A stretch of DNA of 64,000 nucleotides from Rutstroemia sp. NJR-2017a BVV2 (lineage: Eukaryota; Ascomycota; Leotiomycetes; Helotiales; Rutstroemiaceae). The first letter of the stretch is position 1; every line of letters begins with the position of its first letter. The translations under genes were made by a program, and so were the position numbers. Below the pieces are notes generated by a model. That model was not told the origin of the DNA, did no database searches, and saw only the letters and a list, made by a program, of their open reading frames with translations. Below are positions 1 to 10,837 of the stretch, piece by piece. The stretch lies in NCBI GenBank assembly GCA_002946415.1, contig NJPS01000024.1, positions 186,001 to 250,000 of the forward strand, given 5' to 3'.

Positions 1-1440
1 AAGAAAGCTGAACGCAGATATGTTAACGTTAACGTTACTTTATATCTTGCTACCTAGTATTGTACCGTTTTCTTGATAGTTCGTTGTCCGGAGGTTGGTG
101 GCGTTTACTTGTCCTGGCGTGCGCTGGTCTTTGGTTTATCATGTGTTGAGCGTAGGTGTGCGGTAGAAGGAAGCCGGTAATTTGGATCCCAGGATGGAGT
201 AGTATGCTGGTGGTTTGTCTTGAAGAGGGGCAGGTAGAGAAGATTGATATATATAAGTTAGTCTTGCGTTCTGTTTATACACAAGTAGATCTTCCTTCTG
301 AGTCTAAGGCCCCTTGGGGTTACTTTGGGTATTGTGTCGCATCGTCTGTAATGATTCCATATCACTCGTCTAGAATGGGACTCGGCTGATATCTTCCATA
401 ATGACAGCCAGCACAAGGAGTTCCTTTCATTTTCACAGACAGATGGACTTGTGGATAGTGCGGTCATCGGGTCAGATTTCAATTGCTGTCGGATGATATC
501 CGATTGTTCATGGACCTTGTGGCAGGTACGGAAGATGTTTGATGCTTTGTCTAGTTTGTGGTGTTGGATCGATCTGGTACCTACAAGTGCGGATGGGCTA
601 GATTCCCGAAAGCCCAAGGGACGCACAGTCGGATGGGATGTACGAGAAGACTGCAACCTATCCTATCCGAGGTAGCTGTATAGGTCCAAGAGATCTGTAG
701 GAAATTCCGGTTGACCTTCGGAGAGTCGACTTCCTGTAGAGCTGGAGGAGGTTACAGTATTTGAACTGCATAAGTCAGTACAAGGAAGGTGATTGATCTA
801 GGAAGCTAGGGGTAACTAGTAAGTAGTACGCCAGCGAAGGAGGATAGCACCGGCATGGCTTATTTTCTTTACACAACAGTATACTCCGACAAACCTATGG
901 TAAATATGGAACTATAGAGCCCCCTGAGAGGCCTATATGACATCCGATCTGCATATATGTTTCCTACGGCCTGCTGAGGTACTAAATCCAAAAAGCCGTG
1001 TGAGCGGAACGGCCATCCAAGGAAAGGGGATACAACCAACTTACTGATATAAGACCCCTAGAATACCGGTCCCGCTGGAAATTCTCGTCGAATATTCGTA
1101 CGCAGGCGAAGCGTATAATCATGCTATCGCAGTATCTCTCGAGGTGCTGCGTCGTTGCGTCGTCGCATCATTGAACAGAGCGTAACGATAAATTGACTCG
1201 CGAAGCTGGAAAGAGGCGATTCGAATCGTTCCTTCGTAATGAATAAATATCTTTTAGGGTATGACAAGTATATAAAAAGAAGTCAGGACTGCTTGTCCAG
1301 CGATGGTTGTGCGATGGATGTCCTAAAAGGAAATATGTCAGCACGTGAGCGACGAGGACCGAAAAGCTCTAGCGTTGTAACACGAATTTAACCACATATC
1401 AACTCCCTCGGACCAAACTTTTGCGGAAGCTTTTCCGCAG
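1..1440. other. No recognisable gene
   Basis: Short open frames occur on both strands here (for example 156-389 and 258-656), but none has a recognisable domain, splice structure or start context. An 18-nt near-palindrome, a TGCGGAA arm facing TTTTCCGCA, lies around 1421-1440. I see nothing else. Confidence 0.5.
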
Positions 1441-1789
1441 TAACCTCACCGTCACTCACTCCTCCAAGAAGGTCTTTCGTAGAGTATCCCCTTCCTGTTT
1501 CTTCGTTTGAATTTTGCTGATTTTGTTAGGTGGTTTTGAGTAACGGGTTGAGCTAGGTCTTGGGATTGACATGCGGGGGGGGATGGGAGAAGTGTAGATG
1601 AGGAGGGAGAGGTATAAAGAAAGAAGAAAAGAAAAAAGAAAAAGGAGAGAAAAGAAAAAATGGAGAGGAGAAGAGAAGGCAGAAGAGAGCAGAACAGAAG
1701 CTCAAATGGGATTGATGTGGTTGGCCGAAGCCCGAAATGAAGAGTGAATTTGGAGGCCATTGGTGGTTCCAAAAAGAGAGGTCGCTCCT

Positions 1790-1886
1790 TCTTCCTCTTC
1801 TTCTTCCTCTTTCTCTTTCTCTTCCTCTTTCTCTTCTTCTTCTTCTTCTTCTTCTTCTTCTTCTTCTTCTTCTTCTTCTTCTTCTG
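1790..1886. repeat. TTC/GAA microsatellite
   Basis: An imperfect pyrimidine tract of TTC and CTCTTT units passes into about 18 perfect TTC triplets near 1832-1885. On the minus strand it is a GAA tract that begins a few bases after the stop codon of the gene at 1889-2680, so it probably lies in that gene's 3' UTR. It produces artefactual poly-Lys, poly-Ser and poly-Phe frames. Confidence 0.9.
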
Positions 1887-1888
1887 CT

Positions 1889-2680
1889 TCACATTCGCAC
1901 AGCGTAACCTCTCCTCCTCGCCTGCACCATAACCTCCCGCCCCCTAAACCTCCCCGCTCGTTCCCCCTCCATCACCTCCTCCATCACCTCTTCCTCCGCC
2001 CCCCCCTCCCCCTGTGCCTCCCCCTCCCCCATCTCCTCCATCTCAATCTCCTTCTTCCTCCTCTCTTCCTCTTCCTCCTCCTTCACCTTCTGTTTGGCCC
2101 ATTCGAGGTGTGCATAGCACCACTCGAGGAAGTCGCAACCCAGGGTGACCCACCCGGTAACATACCAGACAGCGTTCCATCCCGACGTAAACTCCGCCGG
2201 AATCTGCAAAATTAAGCCCCAATGGAGCCAGATAGTATCGAGCAGGAGCGCCCATGAGCTCCCCTTGCGGAAGCGGAAGCGGAAGCGGGGCGGGGGCGGG
2301 AAAAGAGACAGTAGTTCATCGCCAATGGCGATGCAAGCGAGGGCCATCTATATATAGAGATAGTTAGTTTTCATTGTTCCTTCGCGTTTCAAGCATTGTA
2401 TCTGTGTGGATGTTCGGTTGGGAGTGGGACAATCTGGGTAGTGCAATTCTTCAGACGGACTCGTAGAATCAAGTGCTATCAATGCTTCAAAAGGACTTGT
2501 GGAACCGAGTGATATCATGAACTCATTTCATCTGATGTTACTTACGGCCATATATGCGAAGACCTTTTCGGTCTCGAGGAGATCGTCCTTCCTCCAGAAG
2601 TATACAGTAGAGGCGAGGCAGAATGCCAGCGCCGCGATCTTCACCGCCCGGTAAAGAACGAGGAGGTGCTTTAGACCCAT
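1889..2680 (-). CDS. Hypothetical small membrane protein
   Basis: A two-exon model encodes about 197 residues: exon 1 at 2680-2546 and exon 2 at 2347-1889, with a GTAAGT donor and a TATATAG acceptor that keep the frame. Exon 1 gives a basic N-terminus and a hydrophobic stretch (IAALAFCLASTVYFW). Exon 2 adds two more hydrophobic segments (ALLLDTIWLHWGLILQI and WNAVWYVTGWVTLGC), then a charged Glu/Lys/Arg-rich tail. Three membrane segments seem likely. I do not recognise the family. The 198-nt intron is long for this window and contains an imperfect direct repeat of about 27 bp (around 2458-2515). Starting at the second exon's own ATG would give a shorter protein with only the last two segments. 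Confidence 0.55.
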
Positions 2681-3247
2681 TGTTTGGAGTGGGCTGGGAC
2701 AATGAATTGAGATTATTGCGCAGTATAATTTGAAGCTTTTAAAGTGTTGTAATTACTGTACTGACTTGGAACATTCAGGGAATTTGGAATCATGAAGCTG
2801 GTTGGGATATTGTACTTTGATTCTAATCATCTTCGCTCTTTCCTCAAACGCAGTTGCTCAACCCGCGGGCTCCATTCCTGCTACTTATGGATGACGAGGG
2901 AAAACTGGCGGAGCGGCGACAGATATGAATAAACTAGAGTGGTAACAACATGAGGAAGCAAAGAACGTCTTCAAATTTGATGCGATTCTCTTTCGACCTC
3001 GACAAACAAGGAGAACTCAGATGGATGGTATGACTCTTGTCCGCTTGGAGGAGTTGCATACCGTTACCCGACACGACCGGTCGCCATCCCAGTGTTCTTA
3101 CGCTGCCTCCCTACTCAATAGGTAGGTTTCCGCAGTGTTGCATTTGTTGCAGTGTGCAGTTTTGCAGTTTTACAGTTCTGCAGTTTTGCAACCAGCAGAG
3201 GGCGTCCATTAGGGCTAGACTAGTTTTTTGCCTCCCACTACATCGAC

Positions 3248-3260
3248 GCCTTATATAAAA
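3248..3260 (+). promoter_or_regulatory. Putative TATA box
   Basis: TTATATAAAACC lies about 155 bp upstream of the ATG at 3410. The equivalent place in the second duplicate (around 4545) reads TCATATTTAACC, a weaker version. Assignment is by position and sequence only. Confidence 0.4.
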
Positions 3261-3409
3261 CCTCTCTCAATATTTCTATACCTGATCAAAAAAGTTCTCA
3301 CTCGCTGCACTCAAACTGTTACCTCTCGACATTAAACCTGTCCACAGACATATTTTCAAATAACGCCGCAAATCATCACGTTGCTCCAGCAGAGCTCAAT
3401 ATCCTCATA

Positions 3410-3922
3410 ATGTTCGCAAATACGACAACTACCAACCTTTATCACGAGTGTATGGTTGAAGTAGCACGTAGCTACTACGGGGAGTGGGCCGAGTGGATAA
3501 TTCTTGGTTCGACGGAGCTTTACAAACAATTGACGAGGCCGATTGTCTTGTCTTCAACAGACGTAGATATGCGCCTGGTGTGTGCTTTTTGCTTCGTCGT
3601 CTTAACGATCGCCTTTTTAACGTTCATCATCGATAGCTATGACAGCGGATGGAAAGATGGAGAACACGAGATACTAGAAAGGCTTGCACCATTGGATGAC
3701 GACAGGCAATTACGGATGATTAGGTTAAAGATCATTAAATGGAACAAAGAGTGCGAGGCGGGAGCGAGAACACACATGGGCAAGGTTCCTTTGGAACGTA
3801 TCAAGCTTCGACCGCCGCCTGATTGGACTTCGGGGGAGAAATTGCCTGACTTCTCGGGAGACGAAGAGATTCGTGAAGAGAAAGAGATCGGAGATGCTAA
3901 AATGGGCTTCTATCGACGTTAG
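3410..3922 (+). CDS. One-TM hypothetical protein, duplicate copy 1
   Basis: An intronless 170-residue frame. The N-terminal half is amphipathic (NLYHECMVEVARSYYGEW). One hydrophobic segment at about residues 57-76 (LVCAFCFVVLTIAFLTFIID) fits a single transmembrane helix. The C-terminal part is charged, with LERLAPLDDDRQLR, then IKLRPPPDWTSGE and an acidic tail DEEIREEKEIG. The start ATG is preceded by ATAATG and aligns exactly with that of the second copy at 4711. Function is unknown. Conservation of both ends between the copies, despite divergence in the middle, suggests the C-terminal cytosolic tail is the constrained part. It is probably a lineage-specific family. Confidence 0.65.
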   Translation: MFANTTTTNLYHECMVEVARSYYGEWAEWIILGSTELYKQLTRPIVLSSTDVDMRLVCAFCFVVLTIAFLTFIIDSYDSGWKDGEHEILERLAPLDDDRQLRMIRLKIIKWNKECEAGARTHMGKVPLERIKLRPPPDWTSGEKLPDFSGDEEIREEKEIGDAKMGFYRR

Positions 3923-4710
3923 ATCAATTTGTACTGATAGCATATCTCAGAGCTTAGTAGTAGGGTACAGTTTTAAACTGTTGATACTGAAGCTGGTGGA
4001 GACGTTGTACTTTGATTCTAATTATCGTTGCTCTTTCCTAAAATGCAGCTGCTCGACCCGTGGCCACCGTTCCTGCTGCTTATGGATGCAGAACCAAACA
4101 GACGCTTTTTCGATCTCCTTAGCAGGCATCTGAAAACCAAGATGCAAGCTGACCTAGCACTCCCTTACCTCTCTACCTGTGAGTTTGTTTCGAAACGGGA
4201 TGAAGACATCGTGATGTTAACACTGATACTGATATGGCTTGTGGCCGTTGGAAGGTATGGCAGATGTATGGTGAGGGCAAAAGTGGCGGAGCAGCGACAG
4301 ATTGGACAAACTGGAGTGGAATCGACAAACAAGGAGGATTCAGATGGATGGTATATTCTTGTCCGCTTGGAAAAGTTGCATATTGTTAACCAACACCGCC
4401 GGCTGCGATCTCAGTATTCCTCCCACTGCCTCCCTACTCAATAGGTACGCCCTTGCACTTTCGCACTTGTGCAGTTTTGCAGCTAACAGAGGGAGTCCAT
4501 TAGGGCTAGACTAGTTTTTTCCTTTCCACACTAAATCGACACCTCATATTTAACCTCCCTCAATATCACTTCACCTGCTCAAACACGTTTTCACTGGCTG
4601 CATTCCCACGTTTGCCTCTCGATATCGAAACCTGCCAACGACTCCACGAACATCTTTGAAACAACGCCGCCAATCACCAAACTGCTCCAGCAAAGCTCAA
4701 CATCTCCACA

Positions 4711-5247
4711 ATGTTTGCAAACATGACAAATATCAACCTTTATCACGACCGATTGGTTGACGTGGCACGCAGCTACATCGGGGATTGGGTCGAGTGGATA
4801 TTTTCTCGTTCGACAGTGCTTCACAAACTCTCAAGAATGCCGATGGTCGAGCCTTATAAGAAGATGGATGAGCGCGTGATGGTTATTTATTTTATTTTCT
4901 TAGGGCTGTCTCTCTTATTCATTGGCGCAGGCCACGCAATGGGACATAGAAGTGGGCAATGCGATATGCTGGAACAGCTTGCACCTTTGGATGACGACGA
5001 GCAATTAAGGACTATTAGGTCAATGATCATTGAATTGAATAAAGAGAATGACATATTTATGGAACGCTATGGTGAGGAACGCAATATGAGGCGTCACAAA
5101 AAGATTCAGAAGCGTTACGGATATATCAAGCTTCGACCGCCGCCAGATTGGACTTCAGGGGAGGAATTGTCTGATTTATCGGAAGACGAAGAGATTCGCG
5201 AAGAGAAACAAATCGGAAATGCTGGGATGGGCCTCTATCCACGTTAG
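4711..5247 (+). CDS. One-TM hypothetical protein, duplicate copy 2
   Basis: A 178-residue intronless paralogue of the gene at 3410. Shared blocks are MFAN at the start, NLYH, VARSY, GDWVEWI, LAPLDDDEQLRTIR and the C-terminal run IKLRPPPDWTSGEELSD with DEEIREEKQIG. The central hydrophobic helix is kept in character but not in sequence (VMVIYFIFLGLSLLFIGAG, about residues 57-75). An extra basic stretch (GEERNMRRHKKIQKRYG) appears before the shared tail. It sits in the second unit of the tandem duplication with its own copy of the upstream region, so it probably arose as a complete transcription unit. Function is unknown. Confidence 0.65.
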   Translation: MFANMTNINLYHDRLVDVARSYIGDWVEWIFSRSTVLHKLSRMPMVEPYKKMDERVMVIYFIFLGLSLLFIGAGHAMGHRSGQCDMLEQLAPLDDDEQLRTIRSMIIELNKENDIFMERYGEERNMRRHKKIQKRYGYIKLRPPPDWTSGEELSDLSEDEEIREEKQIGNAGMGLYPR

Positions 5248-5330
5248 ATAGATTCGGACTGATAGTATGTATATCTCAGAGCTTGCTAGTAGGGTACAAT
5301 TTTAAACTATTGATACTGAGAGCCGGTGGC

Positions 5331-6211
5331 TTCCATATCGATGTCCTTGTTGCTCTCACAATTATTGCACTTTTATGAACTACACAAAATCACTTACAGT
5401 GTGTTGTTACCTTGACTTACGAATTTGACAACTATGATTGTCCAAATTAGAAGAATGGAGCCGGTTCTAGTGATTTGGGAGACTCAAAACACAGCAGCTT
5501 TCATTATTGAGAACCTCAAATATTGTCATCCATCTGGTTGCCCTAAGTTTGGACACACAGTCACCGGTCCTTGCCGTCCGGAAGCTCGATGATACATACA
5601 ATCGTCCATCATTGCTTTTTGAGTCCATTCTGTACAACGGATCAATCTAGGGTTCAAAATGAACTTCTTTTCGTGAATGAAAACCTGATGTCTTGGAGAA
5701 ACTTGGAGAAATCGACGAGAACAATTGCTCGAGGTTGGCGGAAGGGAGTGGCTTGCATACACGTGATTACTGTATGCTGTGCCACAAGTACCAAGAAACG
5801 ATGCTACGTCTATTGGGGAAACCAAGACAATTCATGGGCACCTGCACCATCTTGTTCTTCCACATCTTCTGGTGCGACTGTTTGGACGGACTTCCAGCAA
5901 AGATATTCAGAATCGAAAGACAATTTAGGCGACGGTGTACATGAGGTACGTGTCGTAAGATCCCCTTCTACTGCAATGCACTCTCAAATGGTGCATATGG
6001 GCAGTAAGTTAGGTGATCAAGGCTGATCATTTAATATGAGCATAAGGCCCTTCTTTAGGGAACTCCCCCGCATTACCATCCGATCTATGTAAGTTACGTT
6101 GGTGAACGAGCCGACAGTACGAAAAACAAACCAGAAGCCCTTTTCAACAGAATATACCATCATCAGCTTTCAGAACTTGACATCCACGAGTCTCTCCGAT
6201 TAGAAGTCATC
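5331..6211. other. No confident gene
   Basis: Overlapping open frames of 80-150 codons occur on both strands (plus 5571-6026 and 5693-5944, minus 5526-5825). None shows a known domain. A degraded gene is possible but I cannot support one. A clean run of A/C-rich leader sequence precedes the F-box gene at 6212. Confidence 0.4.
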
Positions 6212-7684
6212 ATGACCACTTTAATCAACCCGCCAGAGAGCATCACACACCGACTTCCGTCGGAGCTTCTGGATCAAATAATCAAAAATGTTCAGGATAA
6301 AAGCGACTTGGTCCGCCTTTCGAACACCTGCAAGGGTCTACACATTTATGCGCAGCGGGTTCTTTACAACACTATTACATTGGAAGTCTCCCTTAAAAAC
6401 AGACACACAATCTATCTCCTGCTGCGAAGTTTGTTCCGAAATCCTGCTTTACCGCCTCTCGTCAAAAACTTCAGCATGCAACGTAACTTGCCTGATGGGT
6501 TGGAGCCCCCTTCTACATTCTCATATGGTCCCAAGCCCGCATTAGATCCTGCCATTAGAGTGTTGCTCGAGCACGCACTCGAACCAGAATACTTGAAAGG
6601 GAAAATTTGGTTCCAAGGGGTCATTGAAGGGGATCCTTTAGCTGCCACCGTCTTCATCATGTGGATGTTGCCGGAGCTCAAAGCTCTGAAGATTAATGAA
6701 GCCGTCCTGCTTATGGACACTCGTTCTGTCATCGGTGGTGCATTTTGGCATATTCTTCGCCCTGAAAGATTCATCGTGACCCCTGTAACTACCTTCGGAT
6801 GGAACCATCTCGAAAGTTTTGAGGTTGGTCTTGATTGGGGCATCGGTCTTCGCTTGGAATTGTCTACCTTTGCTCTATTGCAGCGCTGTGCCTATCTGAA
6901 ATCCGCGAAGATCACTCTCGATTTGGCTTTGGACTGGTTTCACGAGCCAAACGGCGTCACATACATCTTACCTTTTCTCTCCAAATTGGTATTGTCATAT
7001 ATACACAAAAAGGAGAGAGTCAATCGATTAGGCGACTTCCTGATGGCTGTGCCAAACTTAAAGAGTTTTGACTACACATATTACCGCGAATTGCACAAGG
7101 TGGCTTTCTCTCGGGAGGCATTGATCCAGTCATTATCTTACGTCCAGTCGACTCTGGAACATCTCAGAATCAAACTTTTCTGGTTGGGCCAGGGCCCGGG
7201 TATTCAATATGCACTACAGGCGGCCCCCATGATACGTGGTAAACTGGTTGGCTTACAAGATTTTCCTTCGCTCGTTTCCTTGGAAATATGTGCAACGGTT
7301 CTGCTCGGGTGTCCAGACTTCTCACAGGGCAGCGCACCAAACCTAGGCGCACTATTGCCACGGAACCTCAAGAAACTCCATCTGGAAGAGCAATTACCAG
7401 ACATCAATTTCATAAGCTGGTGCGACGAAGACTACGCGGAACTCCTCCGCGCGTTCTTGTCCAGTTGGCATGAGTATACGCCAGATCTAGAAGTTCTGAT
7501 CCTTGAGAGTACTATTAGATACTACGAGGAGGTTGAAGGACAGCAGGTGTGGAAACTGTTGAATGAGCATTCATTGGAGTGGAAATTGCGTCGAATTACT
7601 TCTGGGTTTGAGTCTGCTTCTGTGTTTGGGTCTACTTCTGTGGTTGAGTATACGATTAATTTTCGCCGCGAAAAGACGTCCTAA
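6212..7684 (+). CDS. F-box protein
   Basis: An intronless 490-residue protein. Residues about 12-55 (HRLPSELLDQIIKNV, LVRLSNTCKGLH and LYNTITLEV) match the fungal F-box pattern: an LP.EL..I...L core, a hydrophobic-x-LS..CK step, and the downstream YRxI-type strand. F-box proteins recruit substrates to SCF ubiquitin ligases through Skp1. The rest has the irregular Leu-rich texture of the long C-terminal region of filamentous-fungal F-box proteins (for example LGALLPRNLKKLHLEEQLPD), which may be degenerate LRRs that bind substrate. No catalytic motif is expected. The ATG follows AGTCATC and the F-box begins a few residues later, supporting this start. The substrate is unknown. Confidence 0.8.
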   Translation: MTTLINPPESITHRLPSELLDQIIKNVQDKSDLVRLSNTCKGLHIYAQRVLYNTITLEVSLKNRHTIYLLLRSLFRNPALPPLVKNFSMQRNLPDGLEPPSTFSYGPKPALDPAIRVLLEHALEPEYLKGKIWFQGVIEGDPLAATVFIMWMLPELKALKINEAVLLMDTRSVIGGAFWHILRPERFIVTPVTTFGWNHLESFEVGLDWGIGLRLELSTFALLQRCAYLKSAKITLDLALDWFHEPNGVTYILPFLSKLVLSYIHKKERVNRLGDFLMAVPNLKSFDYTYYRELHKVAFSREALIQSLSYVQSTLEHLRIKLFWLGQGPGIQYALQAAPMIRGKLVGLQDFPSLVSLEICATVLLGCPDFSQGSAPNLGALLPRNLKKLHLEEQLPDINFISWCDEDYAELLRAFLSSWHEYTPDLEVLILESTIRYYEEVEGQQVWKLLNEHSLEWKLRRITSGFESASVFGSTSVVEYTINFRREKTS

Positions 7685-8190
7685 GGTTTCATGAGCGAGG
7701 GCGTGCGTCTATTCATGGAGCGTTAGGGAGTGCGTACTGTAACCTAATCAGTCTGCGTCTGGAAAATCCCGAATAAGTGGCTTTCTGATATCTGCATTGG
7801 TTTTGAAGGAAGCTAATATTCATTTCCCATTGAAACAATTATTGAGCCAGAAGAATTCCGATTTCAGATCACGGCATGCAAACGATTTAGTGCAGTCCAT
7901 GGTGGACGACTCTGTTATTTCAAGAATTGTTCTTACTCCATACTTTGAGATCTCAATTTCAAAACTTGCTGAACATTTTTTGAATGTCCAATTACATTTG
8001 GACCATATAGAATCATCTTCGGTGAGATCGGTCTGGTCTATGAATTACTGTATCTCTTGGTGTAGGAGTGGTTCACGATCTAACACAGACAGCTGTCATT
8101 GGGCAATTGGGAGCGAAGTTCATATTCAAAGCTCGACTTGATTTATGAATGAGTCCATTCCCTAGTATTACTAAAACTCAGCAAACCAGA
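7685..8190. other. Intergenic, convergent 3' ends
   Basis: This lies between the F-box gene (plus) and the pectin methylesterase gene (minus), which converge. A 114-codon plus frame at 7797-8141 has no recognisable features. It presumably holds both 3' UTRs. Confidence 0.4.
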
Positions 8191-9452
8191 TTATGGAGCG
8201 CTAAGGCCTAAGTAAGCACTATCAACCCAACTCGCGTAGTTTGACAGAATCGTCGAGATGCCCACTGCGCTGCTCAACGTCTTCGCGAACGATACGCGGG
8301 TGCCTGCTCCGTTGGTGTTTGCGTACTCCGCAAAGTAGACATTGCTTGTATCTTGAGCCGAATTCCACGCTATCACGCAAGTCTGTCAGTTATCTGGTTT
8401 CCTTGAGAAGAATATCTAGGGACAAGGGGTAACTCACCTTGCCATCCAGCAGCCGTGATGACGTTTCCTAAGTTTGAATTCTGGAAAACTACACGCGCAT
8501 AATCGCCCCAGGGTCGTCCGAGGAATGAGGAACCCTTTGCGGCGCTTGCACCGCCGGGACCGACAATCACCTTGCTGCGCAAGTTAGCGCTGTAGAGAAC
8601 TCTTTTTTATATAGGGTTTACTTACGCCTTGTCAAACACAAAATATCCGGTCGTGCTACTGCTCGTACGCCCTTGCGCTGTAATAACGCTCCTATTCTAC
8701 GTCAGTTATTGCTTCTTTTTCTGCCACCAAATTCCACACTCGGAATCCGAAAAAACAAAGGAAAATGCACATACGCGCTCCGCAAGACCCCAAGAGTGCA
8801 ACCTTGGAACCAGCTCTGGCCCGTGATGCCAAAGATGAAATCAACCGCGCCCTCAATGTAGCAGCGGCTAAAGAACTGACTTCCGGTATGAGCATACAGG
8901 GTGTCTTGCCAGCCCTTCAGTCCACAGGCATAGAAGCCGTGGTTTGCGCCGGTGGATGAGAGAGCTACGGCTTGCGAAACGTTTCCAGCGGAGTTGGTAA
9001 CATTCTGGGATCTATTAGCCGAAGTGTAGAAGGAAAAGAAAGAAAGGAAGGAGCAGGGGGAGGAAGAAGTACCATGTTGTACATCTTGAACCCGCTTCCG
9101 GTGATGAGCAGTGTAGCGCTGGCATCGTTGCTTCCCACAGCGCTGGCGTAGGTGGCGTATATGAGCTCGGCATCGTTGTCGGCGGGATTGGTGCTTGGGT
9201 ATGCGGAGCCTTTGAGGGTTATGTCGTTCTTGGAAATGGTAAGTTTCTCTTTATACGTGCCGGGATACACATAGATGGTGTCGCCTGCTGCCGCGGCATT
9301 GTATGCTGCTGTGATCTGATTGCTGTTAGTACAACGAATGACATGGTAGTAGGGTGACTGACTGTGCTGTAGGTCTTGCCTGATCCGACGTTGAGGGTGG
9401 CAGCGTAGGCGAGGGGTGCCGCGAGAAGCTGGAGGAAAGTGGTCGTCTTCAT
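8191..9452 (-). CDS. Secreted pectin methylesterase (CE8)
   Basis: Six exons (9452-9363, 9315-9073, 9004-8775, 8691-8626, 8574-8438, 8369-8191) join in frame to 314 residues, the usual length for fungal CE8 enzymes. Residues 1-17 form a signal peptide (MKTTTFLQLLAAPLAYA). CE8 landmarks appear in order: the strand containing YVYPGTYKEKL, the conserved QAVALS, then FYACGLKGWQDTLYAHTG (helix carrying the oxyanion Gln and the QDTL motif), the catalytic block IEGAVDFIFG (Asp nucleophile) and FLGRPWGDYARVVF (substrate-binding Arg and Trp). It hydrolyses methyl esters of homogalacturonan outside the cell, releasing methanol and exposing pectate to lyases and polygalacturonases. It is divergent from the rhamnogalacturonan acetylesterase gene at 10838; the two share a 1.4-kb intergenic region. 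Introns are 47-83 nt. Confidence 0.93.
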
Positions 9453-10837
9453 GTTGGCGATGATGAAGGTGTGATAGAGCTTTACAGATCCGGAAACAGG
9501 AAGAATTTAAACCCGTCAGATCTGAGCAGGAGCATGGTTCTGTTCTTTAGCGCAGCATTTCCTCACGTAATAGCCACGCCAGCTTTGCTGCCACTGATAT
9601 CTTGGCTGCGTACAGCCAAGTCAGAGAGACGCAGTCGGAACTAAGTTTATCCATTTGAAATCATGAGTACCTCGCCCAGCTGAAGCAAACATCGCCAGTG
9701 ATAACAGTATATTATGCGGACTGTCGGATATAGAGCTTGTGGAATGCCAAGCTTCTGGGCTTATACACTTTTTCCACCACTAAAAGGAGGACGTCTATAT
9801 GTCGGTCTATCTCGGGGAGCAAGGTTACAATGACCCCGCGCCCCACCAAGACCCTAACGACTGCTCTTGGCATGTTGTTCTCAAGTGAACGCATGCAGCT
9901 TGGCGAAAAGGTGATATTGAAAGTAGCCTTTTTTTGGTATTCGTATCTGCATTGGAGCGGAAAGAAGACTTAAGGTGAGCCCAGACTTCTTTAGGTTAAG
10001 TTAACGTTGCATGCCCTGCAGTCCAAGAGTATCGTTATCTAAAGTGGCTCAACCCTAAGACAAAATGAGACTCAGATGCATAGTATCTTTCTTCTCCATG
10101 CAAGTCATACTTGACTTCGGCCGTAACGACGGGTAGATCGGATGAAATCCTCAGAAAAGTTGTTTCCAAGAACTGCTCATGTTTTCGAAGCCAGGCACCC
10201 GGTATCGAGCCGTTCAGGGGTTCCCCGCAATTCGATTAGCGGCTTGGCATTTGGGGAATATGAATACCCACGGATGTTCTTCAGTACAATCATGATATCA
10301 TCAGACAAGAAGTGCTCGTGACTTTACTTTCTACGCAGAAAGTGTTTGATTTCGGACGAATGGTTCTGCTGAGAGAGGTGGAATCCAAAGCCGCCCGGGC
10401 AGAGCCGCCTAAGGTCAATGGGAAGAATAATTGCGATCTCGACGATCCGGGAATTCGGGTGAAAGTTTAGGGGTTCTCCGCAACTTAACCTTTCGTTGTC
10501 ATACAATTGAAACGCCTAATTCCACCAATATCAATTTAATATAGTTGATGAAATTCCCTATTAGGACCGTGCTAGGCAAGATACTACGTTTGAAGTAGAC
10601 ATTGCGGAGGTTTTCCCTCATATCAGTTTACGATAGGGGAAGTTGGTTTTTGGGTGTGTAATCGCATGATTTTGCGGAATGCGGTAGAGATTGCTTTATG
10701 CGCAGAGTCGGGAAGGATTACCCCTCCTTTTTCTTCATATATAATTTCATCTGAATATTCTCCAATACATTACTTCATGTTTCTGAGTCCACTTCTTCTC
10801 GAACTCACACATTTCAATAACCTCAACCAATTCCAAA
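9453..10837. promoter_or_regulatory. Shared promoter of CE8 and CE12 genes
   Basis: About 1.4 kb separates the two divergent pectin-esterase genes. It has no convincing gene. It contains two copies of a 21-bp direct repeat (10212-10232 and 10465-10485; described separately) and a TATA-like CATATATAATTT at about 10737, roughly 100 bp upstream of the CE12 start. Confidence 0.5.
10212..10485. promoter_or_regulatory. Two 21-bp direct repeats with CreA-like cores
   Basis: Copy 1 (10212-10232) and copy 2 (10465-10485) share the core AGGGGTTCYCCGCAA and differ at about three positions. On the minus strand both contain GCGGRG (GCGGGG and GCGGAG), fitting the published SYGGRG consensus of the carbon-catabolite repressor CreA/CRE1. 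They lie in the shared promoter of two pectin-degradation genes. Binding is inferred, not shown. Confidence 0.4.

Larger units (their letters stand above)
2793..5330. repeat. Diverged tandem segmental duplication
   Basis: Two direct copies of a unit of about 1.2-1.3 kb lie head to tail: roughly 2793-3987 and 3988-5330. Both start with a shared stretch (GTTGTACTTTGATTCTAAT) and contain the same promoter-proximal block (CTGCCTCCCTACTCAATAGG at about 3104 and 4424) and one paralogous gene. A remnant of a third start (ACTGAGAGCCGGTGGC) follows copy 2. Copy 2 has about 190 bp (around 4090-4280) that copy 1 lacks. Copy 1 has about 60 bp absent from copy 2. Confidence 0.8.

Noticed and set aside
1421..1440. 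Near-palindrome around TTTTGCGGAAGCTTTTCCGC
   Set aside because: Too short and isolated to assign a role such as terminator or operator.
1452..1932. Poly-Lys, poly-Phe and poly-Ser frames
   Set aside because: They are translations of the TTC/GAA microsatellite with no supporting context.
5526..6026. Overlapping frames on both strands suggesting a small gene
   Set aside because: No recognisable domain, signal peptide or splice-supported continuation; neither strand is preferred.
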